From Aphrocallistes beatrix (lineage: Eukaryota > Porifera > Hexactinellida > Sceptrulophora > Aphrocallistidae): DNA of 64,000 bases. Location: NCBI GenBank assembly GCA_963281255.1, contig OY725496.1, positions 3,945,723 to 4,009,722 of the forward strand, given 5' to 3'. Shown piece by piece: positions 34,284 to 42,720 of the stretch. The notes under the pieces are model-generated. The model was given only the letters and a program-made list of their open reading frames with translations, made no database searches and was not told the origin of the DNA. The translations under genes and the position numbers were made by a program. Position 1 is the stretch's first letter. Every line of letters begins with the position of its first letter.

Positions 34284-35133
34284 TGTGCTCGAGCTTATAA
34301 CTAGCTATATTTCTCCTGCAACATGTTTAGTTTTTCTGATTTATATATTATATTGTATAGAAAAGGAATTGCGGATAATTACATACAAACCAATACTAAC
34401 TAGTTAAACATTTCCTGTTCCCCGAGACGGTATAAATATCTGCATACTGAAGATTTTTTTTCGATTTACCTTAGTACATTAGAACCCCCATAAATAGGGG
34501 GCTCGGAATCGCGAAAATGTACCCACTTCCCCATTCCCCACTTATGATCGTTGCAATAATCACAACATATTTAGTCAAAATGATTTGAATAATTCCAAAT
34601 GTAATAAATTCAAGTCATTTTTGTCATTTTAGGTCTATAATACATCTATTTCATTCAGTTTCTGACTTTTATCAAAATATTAGGATCAATATATTGTCAA
34701 CCCAGATGATCTGAAAATTACTTTCTAGTTCAAGTCAAAGATCCAAACTTATAACGAATGCAAATTGTGTCCAGAATACCCCTCTTTCACCAATTTCGTC
34801 CCGATTAAAGTTAATTTGAATGGGAAAATAATTTCTGAGATATTATTTGTATGAAAACGAATAAAGAATAAGTTCTAACTGTATGTCCATATGACGTTAT
34901 GTGTAATCAATTCCATTACGTGCCTGTGAATCACTAGCATGAACGTGTAGCAGCTAATTACTTTCTAACACTAACTCCTACTTGTGTGCACACATTTGCA
35001 AATTTATATTCAACGCAAGTTCGGTTAGCATAGTAAAATAGAATTCCTAAGTAATATCATGAATTGCGTATTCAAATATATGAGTATATATATTCACCGA
35101 ACCTGTCGATAAATATAAACTAATATTCCTATA
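34284..35133. other. Intergenic, RNF14 to SH2-like copy 1
   Basis: The stretch at about 34346-34425 is a diverged copy of about 38100-38175, so the tandem duplication included upstream sequence. A short CCCCCATAAATAGGGGG hairpin sits near 34487. No gene is seen. Confidence 0.55.
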
Positions 35134-37494
35134 ATGGACTCATTGAAGAGAATCGTAGCTCCAGTTAGACACCTCCGTAGATACAATGATCCCTTCTGGA
35201 GATGGGTTGATCGGTTAGAAAAGGCGCGCTTGTGGTACACAACGATGAACCTCTATGGTGTACAGGAGCATAAAAATCTCCATTCAATTATCTCCCTATC
35301 TAAAATGGTAACAGTGCCAGCGAGAGTGAATATCTCGGAAGAGTTTCACGCACAATTTGCAGAATGGACAGAGGAGCTAGAAAGGATCCATCTGACCCCT
35401 GACACACTCAAGCTACACAATATCGATAACATGAACTTACTTGAATCCAGGCTGTATCACCTCAAGACAATGAGTTCTCGAACTGGTAAATTTTCAAGTT
35501 TTGATATTGAAGAATCTTTTAAGCTGAACGAAGATAAATTAAAAGAAACGGACGGGTCCAACATCGATAAAGAAGGCACCGATAGCCTCATTTCGATGCG
35601 AAAAACTGTATCCAACAAAAGGAATTCTATAATAATCGAGAAAAAATACTCTGCGGACTCCGTAGCAGGAATATTAGCTGCACCTACTAGAGCTCCTCCT
35701 CCTCCAACGGCTGTAAATCTGATCGAAGTTCCTGCTTCATTTTCCCGTATGCATTCGTCTGAGTGTGAAAGTATTTATAAAATACGAGAATTGGGGAGTT
35801 TCAACTTTGAAAAGGATTTAGTTTTCTCTTCTCCACTCACGCAAACAGAAACAGATCTCCAATTTCCGTACAGAGGAGATCCGTTTGAAGTGACCATGAG
35901 TGCTAGCAAGGAGCTGGTTATGGCCAAGCTGTCCCTCTACCCCGAGGCCTGGCTACTTAAGCATTTCTATGTCAGCATTTGGGAAATGTTTAATTTCGGT
36001 GAAGAGACAATCGGTAATTTCATAATCGCACCTAATTTCTTGAAAGACGAAGACGAGTTCCCTTCTCTTGACCTTTTTGTTTGGAGCGGAGAACCTGATG
36101 CGCCCACATTCTATGCATTTCCAATTGTCAGGAATCAAAATGGTTTTTCTGTGATTGAATCTGAGAACTCCTTCTCGTCCCTAGCATCCCTCGTAGCCCA
36201 CTACTCATTCAACTTAACAGAGGATCTGCCAGTCCTTTTGAAGCACCCTTACCTAACAACCTTAGTACCAACTTTCAGTCCCCCGCCTAACCTCACTCTT
36301 CAAGAGACCTACCTCATCCATGTATTGGAATGTACCACTGAAAACTGGCTGACACAAAGTGAAGTTAATTTGGAAACATTTAAGAATGCTTCACTCGGTG
36401 CATTCAAAGTACAAGAAAACTTGAACAAGGGTTTGGCTAAACTATTCGTAAACATAAGTAAAGGAGATGAGAAAGAGTTAAGATTGTACGAGATAAACGC
36501 CTATGATGATGGTCTCGGGTTGTCCCATAGCGAGATGCGCTTCCCTACGCTAGCATCTCTTATCTCTTACTATTGCTGCTGGGATGTAGACATACCTTGC
36601 CAGCTTAAGTATACGCACTCGTCACTGACAGAGAGTGAGACCACCCATCGGATGCTAGACATCAGTAACATGGCGGAGGAGGTATATATAGCTAGAGCGC
36701 TGACACTCACTCCCCAATCTTGGTACTGCCAAGGAGCGAATCCTGATGACGTCACTCTGAGGACTAAATTACTCGACCAACCGATTGGTAACTTTATAGT
36801 GACAGAATTTGGAAGTGTCTATACTTTGCTAGTTCGCAGTAGCACAGATAAAGAATGTCCCATTATCTCTTTTCAGATTGAAAAGAATGGCTCAAATTTC
36901 ACAATCCAAGGACTAAGCGACTTGTTTCCCTCAATTCCATTGCTAATGGGTTATCTCTGTTGCAATCGCAGTGGTTTGCTTGGATTTCTATTATCGATTC
37001 CAAGAGTAGTCAGTGAATCCCCTAATACGATTCTACATTCCAAAAACATATTTTGTATTGAGAGTACTGCGGAAGAATTCAATCGTAGCAACGTTGGAAG
37101 GAGATCAAATTGGTTGAACAAAATGCACAAAGAATGCTTTGCCAGTCTTCGCCCTGACGATAAATTGCAGCATTTTGCCTCTGCCCTCACTCATAACCCG
37201 AACACGTGGCGTTTCTCTGAAATCTCAGAAGCCACGAAATGGATTAAACAACTTGAATATCGTTCCTTTGTCGTCACTCCCTCGTCTTCAGGCCGCCAGC
37301 ATATACTGTTAGTACGTAGTAGGGAATTTGACCCAGCAGTGGTTGAACTGTTTACGATATACCAGTCAGATACAGGCACTTGTGGATTTGAGAAGGAAAA
37401 CATGACTTATTCCGGACTTGAAATGCTGTTAGCTCATAGTTGCTGTATCAAGGTTGATGAGTTGCCTTTTATTCTAAACTTCTCGCCTTATTAA
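35134..37494 (+). CDS. Protein with four SH2-like repeats lacking the FLVR arginine, copy 1
   Basis: Not a recognised family; the domain reading is mine. The 786-residue product starts with a helical region (about 1-130). A Ser/Lys-rich linker with the PTRAPPPPTA proline run follows. Then come four ~100-residue repeats, at about 262-372, 392-493, 519-620 and 680-784. Each begins L-x-x-x-P/T-x-x-W (YPEAW, TTENW, TPQSW, NPNTW). Each has a G/S-x-F-x-V strand and ends with an SH2-like helix-loop such as SLASLVAHYSFN..DLP..L or SLISYYCCW..DIPCQL. At the position of the SH2 FLVR arginine the four repeats read FIIA, FKVQ, FIVT and FVVT. Classical phosphotyrosine binding is therefore unlikely. It is intronless, with no signal peptide or TM segment, so probably cytosolic. 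A tandem twin lies at 38714-41068. Confidence 0.75.
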   Translation: MDSLKRIVAPVRHLRRYNDPFWRWVDRLEKARLWYTTMNLYGVQEHKNLHSIISLSKMVTVPARVNISEEFHAQFAEWTEELERIHLTPDTLKLHNIDNMNLLESRLYHLKTMSSRTGKFSSFDIEESFKLNEDKLKETDGSNIDKEGTDSLISMRKTVSNKRNSIIIEKKYSADSVAGILAAPTRAPPPPTAVNLIEVPASFSRMHSSECESIYKIRELGSFNFEKDLVFSSPLTQTETDLQFPYRGDPFEVTMSASKELVMAKLSLYPEAWLLKHFYVSIWEMFNFGEETIGNFIIAPNFLKDEDEFPSLDLFVWSGEPDAPTFYAFPIVRNQNGFSVIESENSFSSLASLVAHYSFNLTEDLPVLLKHPYLTTLVPTFSPPPNLTLQETYLIHVLECTTENWLTQSEVNLETFKNASLGAFKVQENLNKGLAKLFVNISKGDEKELRLYEINAYDDGLGLSHSEMRFPTLASLISYYCCWDVDIPCQLKYTHSSLTESETTHRMLDISNMAEEVYIARALTLTPQSWYCQGANPDDVTLRTKLLDQPIGNFIVTEFGSVYTLLVRSSTDKECPIISFQIEKNGSNFTIQGLSDLFPSIPLLMGYLCCNRSGLLGFLLSIPRVVSESPNTILHSKNIFCIESTAEEFNRSNVGRRSNWLNKMHKECFASLRPDDKLQHFASALTHNPNTWRFSEISEATKWIKQLEYRSFVVTPSSSGRQHILLVRSREFDPAVVELFTIYQSDTGTCGFEKENMTYSGLEMLLAHSCCIKVDELPFILNFSPY

Positions 37495-38187
37495 TTGGAT
37501 TTAATTTTACTTGCTCCTGTAAAGATCAATGTTTGTTGAATTTTGCTCTCTTATTATCCTGCATGCTAAATTGTTAATTATATGCTAACTTACTTGTGAT
37601 AGTGAATTGGGGGTTTTACATCAATTTTTTCGTGCAGCTCCTCAGCACTCAAAATTAACACTTGGAAAGCTCTAAAATAGGTATTTCCCAGCATATATAA
37701 ATATGGTGTGAAAGCACGTAGGCCAAGTACCACACAATGTGTATACATGTTACAGTAAGATAGTCAAATCTGTGATTACGCAAAATCTCTGACATTTAGG
37801 AAATCCATGTAATTTTTTCGAAATATCTAGGAATTCCGCAGAATTCCTAATCTAAAGACCTAGTAATTCCTTTGATACCCCAACTTTTATTCTAATTGTA
37901 AAGTGGTCTGTGTTCAAGTATTATAATGTATTGAAAAGGTGTGAAAATATTTTCCCATTGTTTGCAAAAGTATGAAAAATTTCGCCTAATTAGATATTCT
38001 AACTTAGTCGTAGACTCATAGTTTGGCCAATTTTCATAGTCTTATGACTTACCAGTTCTTTAATATTCGCACAAATAAACAAACAAATTCTAGCTTTTTA
38101 ATATGCAAGATATTGTACAGAAATCGAATTGCAGATAATATACAAACAAATACTAGTTAAACACTTGTACTGTTCCAATACAGTATA

Positions 38188-38352
38188 CAGTGGAATTTGC
38201 TTATTAGCAACTCCCTTATTAGCAATATCGCTCTATTAGCAACCAATCTTCAGGTCCCAGGTGAAGATTTTGTGTTAGTTCTGTTCCTTTATTAGCAACT
38301 TCGCGTATTAGCAACCATTTTATGAGCAGAACTCGAGTTGCGAATTCCACTG
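38188..38352. repeat. CAGT-ended MITE, family B (165 bp)
   Basis: Starts CAGTGGAATTTGCTTATTAG after TA and ends GAGTTGCGAATTCCACTG before TA. The right end lacks eight bases (CTAATAAG) relative to the left. TTATTAGCAAC recurs inside. It is a longer relative of 20278-20376. Confidence 0.85.
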
Positions 38353-38616
38353 TACGTACATTCTCTGCGTCCTAAAAACGGATAATTTGGGTAATACGTA
38401 TGTAGTTTGTACATCTCCAAACAATTTGTCGACTTACAATAGTGTATCTGTATGATGTAATTGTAGAAGCAATTCCTTTTCGTACCAGTGAATTACCAGT
38501 TCTGCTGCTCCAAATGACTACACCACCTGTTTGCAGACATAATCAATTTTATCTACGTTTACATAGTTGTTGCCATTTAGCACATGAAATTTCATTAGTA
38601 ATAATTATGGATTGAC

Positions 38617-38668
38617 TACATATACATGCCAATATATATATATACGTATATATTGGCATATATGTATA
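38617..38668. repeat. AT-rich palindrome upstream of SH2-like copy 2
   Basis: TACATGCCAATATATA on the left is mirrored with small differences by TATATATTGGCATATATGTA on the right. It lies 46 bp before the ATG of copy 2; no equivalent palindrome precedes copy 1. Confidence 0.65.
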
Positions 38669-38713
38669 CTCACTGTCAATTGATAAATATCAACTTTTAC
38701 AACGTATACTAAT

Positions 38714-41068
38714 ATGAGCGGCTCATTGAAGAGAATCGTAGCTCCACTTAGACACCTCCGTAGATACAATGATCCCTTCTGGAGATGGGTTGATCGGTTA
38801 GAAAAGGCGCGTGTGTGGTACACAACGATGAACCTCTATGGTGTACAGGAGCATAAAAATCTCCATTCAATTATCTCCCTATCTAAAAAGGTAACAGTGC
38901 CAGCGAGAGTGAATATCTCGGAAGAGTTTCACGCACAATTTGCAGAATGGACAGAGGAGCTAGAAAGGATCCATCTGACCCCTGACACACTCAAGCTACA
39001 CAATATCGATAACATGAACTTACTTGAATCCAGGCTGTATCACCTCAAGACAATGAGTTCTCGAACTGGTAAATTTTCAAGTTTTGATATTGAAGAATCT
39101 TTTAAGCTGAACGAAGATAAATTAAAAGAAACGGACGGGTCCAACATCGATAAAGAAAGCACCGATGGCCTCATTTCGATGCGAAAAAAAGCATCCAACA
39201 AAAGGAACTCTATAATAATCGAGAAAAAATACTCTGCGGACTCCGTAGCAGGAATATTAGCTGCACCTACTAGAGCTCCTCCTCCTCCAACGGCTGTAAA
39301 TCTGATCGAAGTTCCTGCTACATTTTCCCGTATGCATTCGTCTGAGTGTGAAAGTATTTATAAAATACGAGAATTGGGGAGTTTCAACTTTGAAAATGAT
39401 TTAGTTTTCTCTTCTCCACTCACGCAAACAGAAACAGATCTCCAATTTCCGTACAGAGGAGATCCGTTTGAAGTGACCATGAGCGCTAGCAAGGAGCTGG
39501 TTATGGCCAAGCTGTCCCTCTACCCCGAGGCCTGGCTACTTAAGCATTTCTATGTCAGCATTTGGGAAATGTTTAATTTCGGTGAAGAGACAATCGGTAA
39601 TTTCATAATCGCACCTAATTTCTTGAAAGACGAAGACGAGTTCCCTTCTCTTGACCTTTTTGTTTGGAGCGGAGAACCTGATGCGCCCACATTCTATGCA
39701 TTTCCAATTGTCAGGAATCAAAATGGTTTTTCTGTGATTGAATCTGAGAACTCCTTCTCGTCCCTAGCATCCCTCGTAGCCCACTACTCATTCAACTTAA
39801 CAGAGGATCTGCCAGTCCTTTTGAAGCACCCTTACCTAACAACCTTAGTACCAACTTTCAGTCCCCCGCCTAACCTCACTCTTCAAGAGACCTACCTCAT
39901 CCATGTATTGGAATGTACCACTGAAAACTGGCTGACACAAAGTGAAGTTAATTTGGAAACATTTAAGAATGCTTCACTCGGTGCATTCAAAGTACAAGAA
40001 AACTTGAACAAGGGTTTGGCTAAACTATTCGTAAACATAAGTAAAGGAGATGAGAAAGAGTTAAGATTGTACGAGATAAACGCCTATGATGATGGTCTCG
40101 GGTTGTCCCATAGCGAGATGCGCTTCCCTACGCTAGCATCTCTTATCTCTTACTATTGCTGCTGGGATGTAGACATACCTTGCCAGCTTAAGTATACGCA
40201 CTCGTCACTGACAGAGAGTGAGACCACCCATCGGATGCTAGACATCAGTAACATGGCGGAGGAGGTATATATAGCTAGAGCGCTGACACTCACTCCCCAA
40301 TCTTGGTACTGCCAAGAAGCGAATCCTGATGACGTCACTCTGAGGACTAAATTACTCGACCAACCAATTGGTAACTTTATAGTGACAGAATTTGGAAGCG
40401 TCTATACTTTGCTAGTTCGCAGTAGCACAGATAAGGAATGTCCCATTATCTCTTTTCAGATTGAAAAGAATGGCTCAAATTTCACAATCCAAGGACTAAG
40501 CAACTTGTTTCCCTCAATTCCATTGCTAATGGGTTATCTCTGTTGCAATCCCAGTGGTTTGCTTGCGTTTTTATTGTCGATTCCAAGAGTAGCCAGTGAT
40601 TCCCATAGTAAGATTATACGTTCCAAAAGCAGTTTTTGTACGTCGGAAGAATTCCGTCGTAGCAGTGTTGGAAGGAGATCAAATTGGTTGAGCAAAAAAC
40701 ACAAAGAATGTTCTACCAGTTTTCGCCCTGATGACAAATTGCAGCATTTTGTCTCTGCCCTCACTCGTAACCCGAACACGTGGCGCTTCTCCGAAATCTC
40801 AAGAGCCATGAAACAGGTTAAACAACTTGAATATCGTTCCTTTGTCGTCACTCCATCGTCTTCATTCCGCGAGCATATGCTGTTAGTACGTACTAAGGAA
40901 TTTGACCCAGCAGTGATTGAACTGTTTACGATATACCAGTCAGAAACAGGCACTTGTGGATTTAAAGAAGAAAACTTGGCTTATTTCGGACTCGAAATGC
41001 TGTTAGCTCATAGTTGCTGTATCAAGGTTGATGAATTACCTTTCATTCTAAACTTTCCCCTTAATTGA
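38714..41068 (+). CDS. Protein with four SH2-like repeats lacking the FLVR arginine, copy 2
   Basis: Twin of the 35134-37494 gene, 784 residues, same orientation and also intronless. The first ~620 residues differ at only about fifteen positions: for example MSGSLKR for MDSLKR, ARVWY for ARLWY and SKKVT for SKMVT. Repeats 1-3 are almost unchanged. From about 40545 the two genes diverge sharply. The linker before repeat 4 differs by many substitutions and a few lost codons (RSKSSFCTSEEF against HSKNIFCIESTAEEF), and repeat 4 differs at about a fifth of its positions. The same FIIA, FKVQ, FIVT and FVVT occupy the FLVR strands. Function unknown. The open frame of both copies argues that both are used. 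Confidence 0.75.
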   Translation: MSGSLKRIVAPLRHLRRYNDPFWRWVDRLEKARVWYTTMNLYGVQEHKNLHSIISLSKKVTVPARVNISEEFHAQFAEWTEELERIHLTPDTLKLHNIDNMNLLESRLYHLKTMSSRTGKFSSFDIEESFKLNEDKLKETDGSNIDKESTDGLISMRKKASNKRNSIIIEKKYSADSVAGILAAPTRAPPPPTAVNLIEVPATFSRMHSSECESIYKIRELGSFNFENDLVFSSPLTQTETDLQFPYRGDPFEVTMSASKELVMAKLSLYPEAWLLKHFYVSIWEMFNFGEETIGNFIIAPNFLKDEDEFPSLDLFVWSGEPDAPTFYAFPIVRNQNGFSVIESENSFSSLASLVAHYSFNLTEDLPVLLKHPYLTTLVPTFSPPPNLTLQETYLIHVLECTTENWLTQSEVNLETFKNASLGAFKVQENLNKGLAKLFVNISKGDEKELRLYEINAYDDGLGLSHSEMRFPTLASLISYYCCWDVDIPCQLKYTHSSLTESETTHRMLDISNMAEEVYIARALTLTPQSWYCQEANPDDVTLRTKLLDQPIGNFIVTEFGSVYTLLVRSSTDKECPIISFQIEKNGSNFTIQGLSNLFPSIPLLMGYLCCNPSGLLAFLLSIPRVASDSHSKIIRSKSSFCTSEEFRRSSVGRRSNWLSKKHKECSTSFRPDDKLQHFVSALTRNPNTWRFSEISRAMKQVKQLEYRSFVVTPSSSFREHMLLVRTKEFDPAVIELFTIYQSETGTCGFKEENLAYFGLEMLLAHSCCIKVDELPFILNFPLN

Positions 41069-41369
41069 TAATAAGTTTTTATTTATATTGTTGTGTATGG
41101 ATTAAATGCTTGTTAAAATTTTTTGCTGTCCTTTATGCTAGAAAATATCTTAATTAAACGGTAACTTGTCAAAGTGAATTGGTCTTCTATGAAATAATAT
41201 ATCTATCAACTTTATTAATAATATACGTTACTATTTTCCCTTAATAAAGGATGACACTCGATTAACACTTCCGCATGTTCATTTAGTTCTATCCTTCCAT
41301 CTAGTAGGCTACATAGGCTACATTTGACATACATATCCATCTAACCGATCCAGGATTGAACTAAGTTAG
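41069..41369. other. Intergenic, SH2-like copy 2 to zinc-finger gene
   Basis: AT-rich, no recognisable element beyond weak similarity to the 3' flank of copy 1. Confidence 0.35.
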
Positions 41370-42533
41370 ATGGAAGAAAATAAGTACCTACAAACAGAAC
41401 AGTTGCTAGATACCAAATCAAACGATTCGGATTCGGACGAATCAGAGTACTTTAGCGTGATAGATAGTAGGGAGGAGCTGCAGTTGCAACCCTTTGACAA
41501 GGAAGATTTTGATTACTACAAAGAATGCAGTCTTATCGATCCTCTAATTCAGACTTCATCAGATCATCACTTGACTAATGGACATTCGCTTGATGATATG
41601 AACCTGAAACTATTCACAAGTGACTTATTTTCTGAAGAAATAACATCTTCAGATCTTCATGCGCAAGCGAAGACAAACGAATGTCCTATCTGTTCCAAGA
41701 AATTTCGTTTCCCTTCAATTGTCAAAGAGCATATGCGAATACATACAGGAGAGAAACTGTTTGAATGTTCTACATGTGCCAAGTCATTTTGTAATATTTC
41801 GACATTGAAAGTGCACGTTCGCATTCATACAGGAGAGCGTCCATACGTCTGCTCAGTATGTTCAAAACGATTTTCGTACTCCTCCGTCCTCAAAGTACAC
41901 ATGCACAGGCACACTGGCGAGAAGCCTTACCGGTGTTCCTATTGTCCTAAGGCCTACTTTTATCCCTCCTTTCTCAAAAAGCATACCTTAACTCATACAG
42001 GGGAGAGACCTTACAGTTGTCCTGTCTGTTCCAAATCATTCTTTCTACCTTCAAGAGTGCGAGTGCACATGCGAGTACATGCCGAGGATAAGCCTTTTAA
42101 ATGCCATATATGTCCTAGACAATTTGCAGAATCCGCGAACTTGAAAAAACACATCCGTGTCCATACAGGAGAAAAACCGTTCAGCTGTTCAACCTGTTCT
42201 AAATCATTTGCTTCCGAATATAACCACAAACTGCACATGCGTACACATACTGGAGAAAGACCGTTTCAATGTACTAAGTGTTCTAAAACATTTTCTTACC
42301 CCACAGTTCTCAAAACGCACCTCCGTACACATACCGGAGAGAAGCCCTACCAATGTCCGACTTGCTCCAAAACGTTCTCTAGTATCTCAGGTCGGATCAG
42401 TCACGTCCGTATTCATACCGGTGAAAGGCCCTACCAATGTCCCAACTGTTCCAAGTCGTTCTCGAATTCTTCAGGCCTAATGAGACACAGTCGCACACAT
42501 CAAGAAAGAATTAAGAAAAGCCCCCATTCTTAA
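41370..42533 (+). CDS. C2H2 zinc-finger protein with ten fingers
   Basis: The 387-residue product has an acidic, Ser/Asp-rich N-terminus (1-105: SNDSDSDESEYF and many E and D). Ten contiguous C2H2 fingers follow, from ECPICSKKF to HSRTH, near the end. Fingers are C-x2-C-x12-H-x3-H and most are joined by TGEKPY/TGERPF linkers, typical of DNA-binding arrays. The linker before finger 6 is HAEDKPF, a variant. No KRAB, BTB, SCAN or ZAD domain is seen. A sequence-specific transcription factor in the nucleus is the likely role; the target cannot be read from the sequence. Intronless. Human orthology is not assignable. Confidence 0.9.
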   Translation: MEENKYLQTEQLLDTKSNDSDSDESEYFSVIDSREELQLQPFDKEDFDYYKECSLIDPLIQTSSDHHLTNGHSLDDMNLKLFTSDLFSEEITSSDLHAQAKTNECPICSKKFRFPSIVKEHMRIHTGEKLFECSTCAKSFCNISTLKVHVRIHTGERPYVCSVCSKRFSYSSVLKVHMHRHTGEKPYRCSYCPKAYFYPSFLKKHTLTHTGERPYSCPVCSKSFFLPSRVRVHMRVHAEDKPFKCHICPRQFAESANLKKHIRVHTGEKPFSCSTCSKSFASEYNHKLHMRTHTGERPFQCTKCSKTFSYPTVLKTHLRTHTGEKPYQCPTCSKTFSSISGRISHVRIHTGERPYQCPNCSKSFSNSSGLMRHSRTHQERIKKSPHS

Positions 42534-42720
42534 CTTCTACACAACTACGAACCTCGAACTTCCCCCAAATATTTCACGAAATTCAGCCATCTATATGACA
42601 TATTTTAATACTATATATAATATATTTTTCGATAGCATTATAAAACTTAATATCACTTCCATCTAATCGCATCACTAGTTAATCAATTTCATTAAATTAA
42701 TTTATTCTACAGAGATTAGA

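Larger units (their letters stand above)
37495..38713. other. Spacer between the SH2-like twins
   Basis: Holds the 3' flank of copy 1, sequence homologous to the flank upstream of copy 1 (about 38100-38175), the family B MITE and a palindrome at 38617-38668. No gene is seen. Confidence 0.5.
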
